Assembly (NCBI GenBank): GCA_035265935.1 | Contig: DATFOC010000080.1 | Coordinates: 1-20,434 of the forward strand | From: JACDAN01 sp035265935 | GTDB lineage: Bacteria; Actinomycetota; Thermoleophilia; Gaiellales; Gaiellaceae | DNA: 20,434 bases | Reading direction: 5' to 3' | In this document: positions 7,872 to 15,253 of the stretch, one piece after another | How the letters are laid out: each line of letters starts with the position of its first letter | Position numbering within the stretch: position 1 is the first letter of the stretch | Notes under the pieces: model-generated | The model's input: the letters and a program-made list of their open reading frames with translations, nothing else | Databases searched by the model: none | Told to the model about the DNA's origin: nothing | Program-made: the position numbers and the translations under genes

Positions 7872-8342
7872 GTGGGGTTGCGGATTGTCGACGGCCACAC
7901 GGATGACCGCCTGCCTGCGGTACGGGAGCTCTTCGCGGAGTACGCCGCCTCGCTCGAGGTCGACCTCTCGTTTCAGGACTTCGATAGCGAGCTCGCGGAG
8001 CTGCCCGGCGACTACGCCCCGCCCCGCGGGCGGCTGCTTCTCGCGCTCGAGGACGGCGACCCAGCCGGCTGCGTCGCACTCCGTCCCTACGAGCCGGGCG
8101 TCTGCGAGATGAAGCGGCTCTACGTCCGCCCGGCGTTCCAGGGGACAGGTCTGGGACGCCGGCTGGCCGGGGCGATCGTCGAGGCCGGACGCGAAGCCGG
8201 CTACGAGTCCATGCGCCTCGACACGCTTCCAACGATGGCGGCTGCCCGCTGCCTCTACCGGTCCCTTGGCTTCGAGGAGATCGAGGCCTACCGCCCCAAC
8301 CCGGTCCACGGAACGACGTACTTCGAGCTACGCCTGCGCTAA
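7872..8342 (+). CDS. GNAT-family N-acetyltransferase
   Basis: The protein has about 156 residues. The acetyl-CoA-binding motif A is clear: CEMKRLYVRPAFQGTGLGRR, equivalent to V.P..(R/Q)G.G.G/R. It is followed by LAGAIVEAGREAGYESMRLD, and motif B by ARCLYRSLGFEEIEAYRPNP. The N-terminal part (ELFAEYAASLEVDLSFQDFD) matches the subgroup that begins with a RELF.EYA..L..DL..Q.F stretch. The substrate is not known. The start could be GTG 7872 or TTG 7878; neither has a good ribosome-binding site. The longer frame from 7806 would run into the start of the divergent cyclase gene. Confidence 0.88.
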   Translation: MGLRIVDGHTDDRLPAVRELFAEYAASLEVDLSFQDFDSELAELPGDYAPPRGRLLLALEDGDPAGCVALRPYEPGVCEMKRLYVRPAFQGTGLGRRLAGAIVEAGREAGYESMRLDTLPTMAAARCLYRSLGFEEIEAYRPNPVHGTTYFELRLR

Positions 8343-8492
8343 CGCATTCCCACGGCCCTTCTCGAGCTCGGCCCACGCCTCCGAGGGCACCTCGCCGAGC
8401 ACGGACGCGATCCTGTCGGATTCCTCTGTCCGCCGTTCCGCGCAGGTCGTGTCCGATCCGGACGGGTTTCTCGCGCTCCTCGACTCCGAGGT

Positions 8493-8948
8493 CTACTGGG
8501 AGGTCGCGTAGGCGATCCAGTGACGGGCGCAGTCGTCGTTGTGGCCTTCCTCCCGAATCGTCCATGTCAACCGGCGCTGCCCGGCGGGCTGCGTCTCGAC
8601 CGGGTCGAGCGCGGCTGCGAGTCGAGTCGGGATCGTGACGACGACCCCGTCCTTCAGTATCAGGCGGGCCATCTCGTCTGTGACGTGTGCTGTCTCGCCG
8701 TCCCGGGTGGGAACTGCGATTGCGTCGCTGTCTCGCCGCTTCGCGATCGGCCCGAGATCCTCGTTTGGGTCGTAGACCCGTAGGTCGACGCGACAGTCCG
8801 TCTCCCGCTCGAAGCGAGCGGAGTCCGCGTCGGACACGATGCCGGCCGGGGCGAGGAGCCGGACCTCACGCCGCTCGTCGCTGCCGCAACCTGCCATGGC
8901 GGCCAGAAGTGTCGCGGCGAGGAGGGCCCCCATCGACATACTCGTCAT
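8493..8948 (-). CDS. Lipoprotein resembling one lobe of a PotD-type substrate-binding protein
   Basis: The 151-residue protein starts with a short hydrophobic segment ending in a lipobox (LLAAMAGC), so it is probably lipid-anchored outside the membrane. The mature part begins VRLLAPAGIVSDADSARFER and continues with TDCRVDLRVYDPNEDLGPIA. This is the first strand-helix-strand of spermidine/putrescine-type periplasmic binding proteins. At about half their length it lacks the second lobe. No permease or ATPase lies nearby, so transport is not shown. ATG 8948 was chosen over GTG 8957 because AAGGTGG sits 5 bases upstream and this start leaves one base before the divergent GTG 8950. The 150 bp downstream (8343-8492) contain no gene I can support. 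Confidence 0.65.
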   Translation of the reverse strand: MTSMSMGALLAATLLAAMAGCGSDERREVRLLAPAGIVSDADSARFERETDCRVDLRVYDPNEDLGPIAKRRDSDAIAVPTRDGETAHVTDEMARLILKDGVVVTIPTRLAAALDPVETQPAGQRRLTWTIREEGHNDDCARHWIAYATSQ

Positions 8949-8949
8949 T

Positions 8950-9999
8950 GTGTCCACCTTCGATCAGGTTGCGGACCTGCCGCTGCTCGTCGAGAGCTGT
9001 GAGCTGGAGCAGCTGGAACAGGCCGTCTCGAGCGAGTTCGTCCGGACGACGACGCAGGTCAGGCTGCGCGGCGGCGGGGCGGAGGGCATCGGCGAGGACG
9101 TGACGTATGACGGTGCGGCTCACGACAGCCTTCGAGCCGCTCCTCCGCTCCTACTCGAGGGGGAGTGGACGATCCGTTCGTTCTCGGAGCATCTCGACGG
9201 CTTGGACATGTGGCCCGAGCCCCCGGGAATGGACGCCTTCCGCGACTACCGTCGCTGGGCGTTCGAGAGCGCAGCCTTGGATCTCTCGCTGCGGCAGGCG
9301 GGGCGGTCGCTGCCGGATGCGCTCGACCGCTCGCCACAGCCGGTCCGATTCATCGTCTCGCTCCGACTGGGCGAGCCCTCGACGACGGCGCCGATCCGGG
9401 AGCTGCTGGCCGGCTACCCCGAGATGCGATTCAAGCTCGACCCCGTGCCGGACTGGTCGGCGGAGCTCGTCACGGAGCTCGGTGAGCTCGACCGCGTGGA
9501 CGTCGTCGACCTGAAGGGCCAGTACTCCGGGACAGTCGTGGACAACCCGCCCGACGCAGAGCTCTATCGAAGAGTCGCCGACGGCTTCCCCGGAGCGTGG
9601 ATCGAGGATCCCGCGATGACCGAGGAGACGGACGCGGTCCTCGAGTCGCATCGCGACCGGATCACCTGGGACGCACCCATCCACTCCGTTGCGGACATCG
9701 AAAGCCTTCCGTTCCGACCCCGGACGATCAACGTCAAGCCCTCGCGCTTCGGGTCGGTCGAGCGGCTGTTCGCGACCTATGACTACTGCGCCGAGAACGG
9801 CATCGGGATGTACGGCGGCGGGCAGTTCGAGCTCGGCGTGGGACGCGGCCACATCCAGTATCTCGCCTCGCTCTTTCATCCGGACTCGTCCAACGACGTG
9901 GCGCCCGGCGGCTTCAACCTGGCGCCGGTGGCGTCGGGGCTCGAGGCCAGCCCGCTCGACCCGCGGACAGATCGGGTCGGGTTCCGCCGCGTCGCCTGA
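8950..9999 (+). CDS. Enolase-superfamily enzyme (mandelate-racemase/muconate-lactonizing type)
   Basis: The protein has about 349 residues from GTG 8950. The C-terminal barrel carries FKLDPVPDW (Lys162), VDVVDLKG (Asp187), AWIEDP (Glu219), TWDAPIHS (Asp241) and NVKPSRFG (Lys263). This gives the three acidic metal ligands and a Lys pair on opposite strands, as in the muconate-lactonizing, OSB-synthase and dipeptide-epimerase subgroup. A GGGQFELGVGRGHIQYLAS segment closes the barrel. The N-terminal capping domain is recognisable in TTTQVRLRGGGAEGIGEDVT. The reaction is not predictable from sequence alone. No pathway partners adjoin it. The start almost touches that of the divergent lipoprotein gene, so their promoters must overlap each other or the neighbouring coding sequence. 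Confidence 0.8.
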   Translation: MSTFDQVADLPLLVESCELEQLEQAVSSEFVRTTTQVRLRGGGAEGIGEDVTYDGAAHDSLRAAPPLLLEGEWTIRSFSEHLDGLDMWPEPPGMDAFRDYRRWAFESAALDLSLRQAGRSLPDALDRSPQPVRFIVSLRLGEPSTTAPIRELLAGYPEMRFKLDPVPDWSAELVTELGELDRVDVVDLKGQYSGTVVDNPPDAELYRRVADGFPGAWIEDPAMTEETDAVLESHRDRITWDAPIHSVADIESLPFRPRTINVKPSRFGSVERLFATYDYCAENGIGMYGGGQFELGVGRGHIQYLASLFHPDSSNDVAPGGFNLAPVASGLEASPLDPRTDRVGFRRVA

Positions 10000-10052
10000 A
10001 CCCGGCGCACCTTCGTCACAGAGGAGTCGCCCACGCGCGCGGTTTTCGGAGC

Positions 10053-10058
10053 TAGCGT
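10053..10058 (+). promoter_or_regulatory. Putative -10 element for leaderless mRNA
   Basis: TAGCGT fits TANNNT and lies 6 bases before ATG 10065. No Shine-Dalgarno is present. No -35 hexamer is evident. Confidence 0.3.
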
Positions 10059-10064
10059 CGCGAC

Positions 10065-10343
10065 ATGACCAAGATCACGACCGCCTGGGGTACCGCCAAG
10101 CTGCTCGAGGAGGTCACGCTGCCGCAGCGGGCCGGGCAGAAGCGCTTCGCTTCGGTCGTCCAGCTGCTCGAGGACGACAAGGGCGACTGGCTCGTGCGCT
10201 TCGCCTACACGACGGACGGAACGGCTCGGCGCGGGCCGGTGACGCTCCGCAGCGCCGATCTGAAGCGGTTGCGGGATCGCCTCAATGACCACCCCTCGCT
10301 GGCTGCGGCCCTCGGGTTCGTGGGGGGAGGTGAGCTCGCCTAG
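10065..10343 (+). CDS. Small conserved-looking protein of unknown function
   Basis: The 92-residue soluble protein starts MTKITTAWGTAKLLEEVTLP and continues with alternating strands (RFASVVQLLEDDKGDWLVRF, YTTDGTARRGPVTL). It ends in an amphipathic helix (ADLKRLRDRL) and a short ALGF tail. The composition is balanced and the frame has natural codon usage, so it is likely real. I do not recognise the family. The beta-rich core with a W.VRFAYTTDG segment could be a small ligand- or protein-binding fold. It is convergent with purQ: the two TAG stops share CTAG at 10340-10343. It thus closes the 3' end of the purine operon but is not part of it. Confidence 0.65.
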   Translation: MTKITTAWGTAKLLEEVTLPQRAGQKRFASVVQLLEDDKGDWLVRFAYTTDGTARRGPVTLRSADLKRLRDRLNDHPSLAAALGFVGGGELA

Positions 10344-11035
10344 ACGCGTACTTCGACCACAGTGCGATCCCGCGCGGCCTCGAGCAGGCCGCTGAGGATG
10401 AGCGCGCCGTCCGTGGAGCCCAGCAGAGGATCGACCGCATGCTCGGGATGCGGCATCAGGCCAATGACGTTCCGCTCCGCGTTCACGACGCCGGCGATGT
10501 CGGCGACCGAGCCGTTCGGGTTGTTCTCGTAACGGAGGATGATCTGCCCGTTCGCCTCGACCTCGGCGAGGAGCCCGTCGTCCGCAAACCAGCAGCCCTC
10601 CCCGTGCTTGATCGGGATCCTGAGGACCTGGTCCGGTTCGCAGAGCGCCGTGAACGGCGTGTCCGTGCGCTCGACGCGGAGATCGACATCACGACAAACG
10701 AATGAGAGCGACGCGTTCGGCCGTAGCGCGCCGGGGAGCAGGCCCGCCTCGCAAAGGATCTGGAAGCCGTTGCAGATCCCGAGTACGGGACCGCCGCTCG
10801 CGGCGAACTCGGAGACAGCTCGCATCGCCGGCGAGAAGCGGGCGATGGCGCCACACCGAAGGTAGTCACCGTACGAGAACCCGCCGGGGAGGACCACTCC
10901 TGCCACGTCGGGAAGGTGCTCGTCGGCATGCCACACGGCGACCGCCTCTGCTCCCACCGCCTCGAGCGCATGCAGCGCGTCCCGGTCGTCGTTGGAGCCG
11001 GGGAAAGCGACGACCGCGATCCTCGGCTTGCTCAC
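10340..11035 (-). CDS. purQ: Phosphoribosylformylglycinamidine synthase subunit PurQ (glutaminase)
   Basis: The 231-residue protein is the class I glutamine amidotransferase subunit of the PurSQL complex. It supplies ammonia to PurL for FGAR to FGAM conversion, step 4 of purine synthesis. It begins KPRIAVVAFPGSNDDRDALH. The nucleophile Cys88 sits in VLGICNGFQIL, the oxyanion region in LPGGFSYGDYLRCGAIAR, and the catalytic His196/Glu198 in GLMPHPEHAVDP. The start is GTG 11035, which overlaps the purS stop in a GTGA sequence and implies translational coupling. It is the last gene of the operon. purL, which usually follows, is absent here. Confidence 0.97.
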   Translation of the reverse strand: MSKPRIAVVAFPGSNDDRDALHALEAVGAEAVAVWHADEHLPDVAGVVLPGGFSYGDYLRCGAIARFSPAMRAVSEFAASGGPVLGICNGFQILCEAGLLPGALRPNASLSFVCRDVDLRVERTDTPFTALCEPDQVLRIPIKHGEGCWFADDGLLAEVEANGQIILRYENNPNGSVADIAGVVNAERNVIGLMPHPEHAVDPLLGSTDGALILSGLLEAARDRTVVEVRV

Positions 11036-11277
11036 GAAGCACCCTCGAGCTCGATCTCGTAGCTCTCGATCAAAGGGTTGGCGAGGAGCTGCTCGCACAT
11101 CCGCTCGACCTCGGCGCGTGCCGTGACCGGGTCGGGCGAGTCGACCTCCAGATCGACGACGCGCCCGACACGCGCGTCGCCGACGGGAAACCCGAGCTGC
11201 CGGAGTGAGCTCTCGACCGCCTGACCCTGCGGATCGAGAATGCCCGGCTTCGGGCGAACGAGCACGGTCGCCCTCAT
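11032..11277 (-). CDS. purS: Phosphoribosylformylglycinamidine synthase subunit PurS
   Basis: The 81-residue protein is the small structural subunit that bridges PurQ and PurL in the FGAM synthetase complex. The sequence follows the family closely: VLVRPKPGILDPQGQAVESS, then LRQLGFPVGDARVGRVVDLE, then a C-terminal helix with MCEQLLANPLIESYEIEL. Length is normal. ATG 11277 overlaps the purC stop (ATGA) and its TGA overlaps the purQ GTG, so the purC-purS-purQ segment is tightly coupled. Confidence 0.96.
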   Translation of the reverse strand: MRATVLVRPKPGILDPQGQAVESSLRQLGFPVGDARVGRVVDLEVDSPDPVTARAEVERMCEQLLANPLIESYEIELEGAS

Positions 11278-12131
11278 CGGAGCACCCCCTCGGGATCATC
11301 GAGGTACCGGTCGAACGGGAGCTCTGTCAGTCGGTCGAACGCTTCGATGTAACGCGCACGTGTGCCGTCGACGACGTCGGCCGGGAGCTCCGGCCCTGGC
11401 TCGGCCTTGTCCCAGCCGACCGTTTCGCAGTAGTCGCGAGCGAACTGCTTGTCGTAGGACGGCTGGCCTCGCCCCGGCTCGTACTCGTCGGCCGGCCAGA
11501 AACGCGACGAGTCGGGCGTCAGCGCCTCGTCTCCGAGACAGAGCTTTCCGTCGGCGTCGAGACCGAATTCGAACTTCGTGTCGGCGATCAGGATCCCGCG
11601 CGCCGCAGCCCACTCTGCAGCGAAGCGGTAGAGGGCGATCGAAACTTGCTCCACACGCGAGGCGAGCTCCTCGCCGACCAGCCCGACGGCCCGCGCTCGC
11701 GTGATGTTCTCGTCATGGCCGGTCTGGGCCTTCGTCGAGGGGGTGAAGAGCGGCTCCGGAAGCCGCGCGGACTCCTGCAGGCCCGCGGGCAGCTCGTGGC
11801 CGCACACCTCGCCGCTCGCGAGGTAGTCCTTCCACCCTGACCCCGTGAGGTAGCCGCGGACGACGCACTCCAACGGGAGCATCTCGAGGCGCCGGCACTC
11901 CGTCGACCGGCCGTCGGCGCGAATTGCGAGCATGTGGTTGTCGACGATCTCCCGCGTTCGCGCGAACCAGAACGCGGAGAGGCCGGTGAGGACGCGGCCC
12001 TTGTCCGGGATCTCTGTGGGCAACACGACGTCGAACGTCGAGATCCGGTCGCTGGCGACAAGCAGCAGCCGCTCGTCGTCGAGCGCGTAGAGCTCGCGAA
12101 CCTTGCCGCTCGCGAGATGGGTCTCAGGCAT
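11274..12131 (-). CDS. purC: SAICAR synthetase (phosphoribosylaminoimidazole-succinocarboxamide synthase)
   Basis: The 285-residue protein catalyses ATP-dependent ligation of CAIR and aspartate to SAICAR. Family motifs are intact: SGKVRELYALDD at the N-terminus, ASDRISTFDVVLPTEIPDKG (about 26-45), CVVRGYLTGSGWKDY (89-103), AQTGHDENI and ADTKFEFGLDADGKLCLGDE. The C-terminal YDKQFARDYCETVGWDK fits the longer (about 290-residue) form of PurC. The start is ATG 12131, lying inside the last codons of purB (8-base overlap). The preceding part of the open frame is Ser/Pro-rich shadow and is not included. Confidence 0.97.
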   Translation of the reverse strand: MPETHLASGKVRELYALDDERLLLVASDRISTFDVVLPTEIPDKGRVLTGLSAFWFARTREIVDNHMLAIRADGRSTECRRLEMLPLECVVRGYLTGSGWKDYLASGEVCGHELPAGLQESARLPEPLFTPSTKAQTGHDENITRARAVGLVGEELASRVEQVSIALYRFAAEWAAARGILIADTKFEFGLDADGKLCLGDEALTPDSSRFWPADEYEPGRGQPSYDKQFARDYCETVGWDKAEPGPELPADVVDGTRARYIEAFDRLTELPFDRYLDDPEGVLR

Positions 12132-13449
12132 GTATGGGCTCCTCCTTTGGGACGAGGGCGGACAGGCGGTCGAAGACGACGTCGACGTGGCGGGTGTAAG
12201 CCTCGAGATCGAAGACAGCGCCGAGGGCCGCGGCATCGAGCTGGGCGGAGATCGCCATGTCGGAACGGACGAGATCGGGAAAGTCCTGCTCCTCCTCCCA
12301 GGCGCGTATCGCGTTTCGCTGAACGAGCTCGTAGGCCTTGGAACGCTCTAGGCCGCTCTCGACGAGGGCCAGCAGCAGGCGCTGGCTGAAGAAGAGGCCG
12401 TGACTCGCCTCGAGATTGCGGCGCATGCGCTCGGGCCGGACGACCAGGCCCTCGAGGAGCCAGGCGAAGCGGTCGAGCATGTAATCGAGCGCCAGGAACG
12501 CATCGGGCACGACGACCCGCTCGGCGGACGAGTGCGAGATGTCGCGCTCGTGCCACAGCGCGACGTTCTCGAGTCCGACGAGAGCTGCGCCGCGGACGAC
12601 GCGGGCGAGCCCGCAGATGCGCTCGGCGACGATCGGGTTGCGTTTGTGCGGCATCGCCGATGAGCCCTTCTGACCGCGGCCGAACGGCTCCTCGACCTCA
12701 CGAACCTCGGTCCGCGCGAGGTGACGGATGTCGAGCGCGAACTTCTCCAGCGACGCAGCCGTGATTGCCAGCGCGCCAAGGAGGTCCGCATGACGGTCGC
12801 GCTGGAGGATCTGCGTGGACGACGGCGCCGGCTCGAGTCCGAGCCGCTCGCACGCGAGCCGCTCGACCTCCGGGTCGATCGCCGAGTACGTTCCGACGGC
12901 GCCGGAGAGCTTGCCGACGCGAAGCCCCTCGAGCGCCCGCTCGACCCGGATCCGGGCCCGGGCGAGCTCCCAGGCCCAGCCCGCCAGCTTGAGCCCGAAC
13001 GTCGTCGGCTCGGCATGCACGCCGTGTGTCCGCCCCATCATCAGCGTCCTGCGATGGCGCTCGGCCTGCTCGAGCACGGCCGCGAGCGTGCGTTCGATTC
13101 CCTCGAGAATCAGCGCTCCCGCTTCCCGGATCTGAAGCGACAGTGCGGTGTCGAGGACGTCGGACGACGTCAGCCCATAGTGGAACCAGCGTCCCACCGG
13201 CCCCAGCGGCTCCGCAACCGCGTCCACGAAGGCCGCGACGTCGTGCTGCGTCCGCTCCTCGATCTCCGCGACCCGCTCTGGCGTCGGCGCCTCCGCACGC
13301 GCCCGGATCTCCCGCGCCGCCTCGTCCGGAACCGCCCCCACGGAGGCCCACCCGTCGAGTGCCGCCAGCTCGACCTCGAGCCAGCGCGCAAGCTTGCTCT
13401 CGTCCGACCAGACACGAGCCATGGCCGGGCGCGAGTAGCGGGCGATCAC
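12124..13449 (-). CDS. purB: Adenylosuccinate lyase
   Basis: The 441-residue protein of the fumarase/aspartase superfamily cleaves SAICAR to AICAR and adenylosuccinate to AMP, so it acts twice in purine synthesis. It begins MIARYSRPAMARVWSDESKL, the usual bacterial start. Catalytic and binding elements include HYGLTSSDVLDTA, MGRTHGVHAEPTTFG (base His region near 142), the signature GSSAMPHKRNP (262-272, flexible catalytic Ser) and ALWHERDISHSSAER. The start is GTG 13449; a TAGAGT element 7 bases upstream and the lack of a Shine-Dalgarno suggest that an extra leaderless promoter may serve purB in addition to operon readthrough. It overlaps purC by 8 bases. Confidence 0.97.
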   Translation of the reverse strand: MIARYSRPAMARVWSDESKLARWLEVELAALDGWASVGAVPDEAAREIRARAEAPTPERVAEIEERTQHDVAAFVDAVAEPLGPVGRWFHYGLTSSDVLDTALSLQIREAGALILEGIERTLAAVLEQAERHRRTLMMGRTHGVHAEPTTFGLKLAGWAWELARARIRVERALEGLRVGKLSGAVGTYSAIDPEVERLACERLGLEPAPSSTQILQRDRHADLLGALAITAASLEKFALDIRHLARTEVREVEEPFGRGQKGSSAMPHKRNPIVAERICGLARVVRGAALVGLENVALWHERDISHSSAERVVVPDAFLALDYMLDRFAWLLEGLVVRPERMRRNLEASHGLFFSQRLLLALVESGLERSKAYELVQRNAIRAWEEEQDFPDLVRSDMAISAQLDAAALGAVFDLEAYTRHVDVVFDRLSALVPKEEPIHA

Positions 13450-13456
13450 CGATCCG

Positions 13457-13462
13457 ACTCTA
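13457..13462 (-). promoter_or_regulatory. Putative internal -10 element before purB
   Basis: TAGAGT fits TANNNT and lies 7 bases before GTG 13449 inside the 45-bp purE-purB gap, the only real gap in the purD-purQ run. No -35 hexamer is convincing. Confidence 0.3.
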
Positions 13463-13494
13463 CACAGCCCTCAGGCCGACGCTCGAGGCGATTC

Positions 13495-13980
13495 TCAGAC
13501 CTCGGACGCGGGCAGCCCCCCGCCCTGAGCGAGGATCCGGGCGGCGAGGATCGCGGCGTTTCGGGCGCCGTCGATCGAGACGCACGCGACCGGAACGCCG
13601 GGCGGCATCTGGACGATGGAGAGCAAGGCGTCCATGCCGTCGCCGACACTCTTGCTCGACCTCAACGGGACGCCGATCACCGGCAGCTCTGAGTACGAAG
13701 CGACGACCCCCGGAAGCGCCGCCGCCATGCCGGCGCCGGCGATGATCACGCGAACTCCGCGGAGGGCGGCGGTCGAGGCGTACTCCGCGACCGCCCGAGG
13801 ATCTCGGTGCGCGGAGAGGACGTGGAACTCGTGTGTGATCCCGCGGTCGTCGAGCTCCTGCAGCGCCGGCTCCATCCGCTCCCGGTCTGACTCCGACCCC
13901 ACGAGGATCCCGACGAGCGGGCCGCGCTCGGCGAACTCGACCAGCTCGAGGAACGGCTCTGTCTGCGTCTCAGGTCGCAA
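13495..13980 (-). CDS. purE: 5-(carboxyamino)imidazole ribonucleotide mutase-like protein (PurE)
   Basis: The 161-residue protein fits the PurE fold. The phosphate-binding GILVGSESDRERM (about 24-36) and SAHRDPRAVAEY (catalytic His58) are present, as are VIIAGAGMAAALPGVVASY, LPVIGVPL and LLSIVQMPPGVPVACVSIDG, and it ends in NAAILAARIL. The SIVQMP and GVPVA elements are those of class I PurE (N5-CAIR mutase, partner of PurK). However, the loop that reads GGAAHLPG in E. coli PurE is GMAAALPG here, replacing a Gly and a His. No purK is adjacent. The start is TTG 13980, supported by AAGGA 9 bases upstream and an 11-base overlap with purD; later in-frame starts would cut the GSESD motif. Confidence 0.92.
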   Translation of the reverse strand: MRPETQTEPFLELVEFAERGPLVGILVGSESDRERMEPALQELDDRGITHEFHVLSAHRDPRAVAEYASTAALRGVRVIIAGAGMAAALPGVVASYSELPVIGVPLRSSKSVGDGMDALLSIVQMPPGVPVACVSIDGARNAAILAARILAQGGGLPASEV

Positions 13981-15187
13981 TGTCTGCAGTCCTTGCGGCG
14001 ATGTCCCGACGGTACTGCATGCCGTCGAAGGAGATGGAGGCGCACGCCGCGTACGCCGTCTCTCGGGCGGCATCGAGCGTCGGGCCCTGGCCGGTCACGT
14101 TCAGCACGCGCCCGCCGTTCGTCACCAGGCGGCCGCCGTGCACAGCGGTCCCGGCGTGGAAGACGAGCGCATGAGCCGTCGCCTCGTCTGCGCCTTTGAC
14201 CGGCGTCCCCGAGTCGCCGCGCTCGGGGTAGTTGCGCGAGGCGAGCACGACGGTGACCGCCGCATCGTCGGTCGTGCTGATCGTCGTGCCGCCCAGGTCG
14301 CCGCCCGCCGCCGCCTCGAGCGCCTCGAGCAGGTCCCCGTCGATGCGCGGCAGGATCGCCTGCGTCTCGGGGTCGCCGAAGCGACAGTTGAACTCGAGGA
14401 CCTTCGGCCCTGCTTCGGTCAGCATCAGTCCCGCGTACAAGAGACCGACGAACGGCCGGCCTCGCGCCGCGAGCTCGGCGAGTACGGGCCGGTGCACCAT
14501 CTCGAGCAGCTCGTCGGCGTCAGACGCCGAGAGGGCCGCGACGGGCGAGTAGGCGCCCATGCCGCCGGTGTTCGGACCGGTGTCGCCGTCGCCGATTCGC
14601 TTGTAATCGCGGGCCGGGGCGAGCCCGACCGCGCTGCTGCCGTCGGCGAGCGCGAACAGCGACACCTCCTCGCCCTCTAGCAGCTCCTCGATCAGGAGGG
14701 GCTGGCCGAGCTTGGCGACGGACCTCAGCGCCTCGTCCAGGGATGCCTGGTCCGGGCAGACGAAGACGCCCTTCCCCGCGGCCAGCCCATCGACCTTCAC
14801 GACACAAGGGGGCCGGGCAACCGCCAGATTCTCGGCGGTCGGAACTCCGGCCGCGCGCATCACATCCTTTGCGAACGTCTTCGATCCCTCGATCTTCGCC
14901 GCCTCGCGGCCCGGTCCAAAGACCCGGACACCCGCGTGGCGAAGCTCGTCGGCCACGCCCGACACGAGCGGTGCCTCCGGACCGACCACGACGAGGTCGG
15001 CATCGACCGAGCGGGCGAGGTCGAGCAGGCCCTCGCCGTCCTCCGCGCGGACCGGGTGGCACTCCCCGAGGCCCGCGATCCCGGGATTCCCCGGTGCGGC
15101 GTGGAGCTCGCCGAGACGAGGGCTTAGCCGCAGCTTCCATGCAAGCGCGTGCTCGCGGCCGCCGGAGCCGATCAAGAGCACCCTCAC
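13970..15187 (-). CDS. purD: Phosphoribosylamine-glycine ligase (GAR synthetase)
   Basis: The 405-residue ATP-grasp enzyme joins glycine to phosphoribosylamine, the second step of purine synthesis. It begins MRVLLIGSGGREHALAWKL (glycine-rich N-domain). Other elements are DLVVVGPEAPLVSGVADEL, the ATP-grasp GSKTFAKDVMRAAGVPTAE, VVKVDGLAAGKGVFV (129-143), GDTGPNTGGMGAYSPVA (about 201-217) and the metal-binding LEFNCRFGDPETQAILPR. It is slightly shorter than the common 420-430 residues but no motif is missing. The start is GTG 15187 with no Shine-Dalgarno; a promoter-like pair lies just upstream. It is the first gene of the purD-E-B-C-S-Q operon and is divergent from the small gene at 15254. Confidence 0.97.
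   Translation of the reverse strand: MRVLLIGSGGREHALAWKLRLSPRLGELHAAPGNPGIAGLGECHPVRAEDGEGLLDLARSVDADLVVVGPEAPLVSGVADELRHAGVRVFGPGREAAKIEGSKTFAKDVMRAAGVPTAENLAVARPPCVVKVDGLAAGKGVFVCPDQASLDEALRSVAKLGQPLLIEELLEGEEVSLFALADGSSAVGLAPARDYKRIGDGDTGPNTGGMGAYSPVAALSASDADELLEMVHRPVLAELAARGRPFVGLLYAGLMLTEAGPKVLEFNCRFGDPETQAILPRIDGDLLEALEAAAGGDLGGTTISTTDDAAVTVVLASRNYPERGDSGTPVKGADEATAHALVFHAGTAVHGGRLVTNGGRVLNVTGQGPTLDAARETAYAACASISFDGMQYRRDIAARTADIAT
13990..13994 (-). promoter_or_regulatory. Ribosome-binding site deciding the purE TTG start
   Basis: AAGGA on the minus strand lies 9 bases upstream of TTG 13980 inside the 3' end of purD. It is the main reason for choosing the TTG start. Confidence 0.55.
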
Positions 15188-15196
15188 GTGCGCGCG

Positions 15197-15224
15197 AGTC
15201 TATTGCGGTCGTCGGAGGTTTCAA
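15197..15224 (-). promoter_or_regulatory. Putative promoter of the purD-purQ operon
   Basis: On the minus strand TTGAAA (15219-15224) and TAGACT (15197-15202) are separated by 16 bases. The first matches TTGACA at 5 of 6 positions; the second fits TANNNT. The -10 ends 9 bases before GTG 15187, so the message would be leaderless or nearly so, in line with the missing Shine-Dalgarno. It lies in the 66-bp gap to the divergent gene. Confidence 0.5.
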
Positions 15225-15253
15225 AGGGCGCGAAGGCGGCGAAAGGTCCGATC

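Noticed and set aside
8343..8511. Plus-strand open tail ending DGFLALLDSEVYWEVA
   Set aside because: It has a natural-looking end but no start outside the GNAT gene and overlaps the lipoprotein 3' end; I cannot support it as a gene.
12721..13692. Long plus-strand frame opposite purB and purE
   Set aside because: It is a mirror of strongly coding pur genes and its product is Arg/Asp-rich without motifs.
14520..15224. Minus-strand 234-codon frame overlapping purD
   Set aside because: It is Arg/Gly-rich and out of frame with purD, which carries all GAR synthetase motifs.
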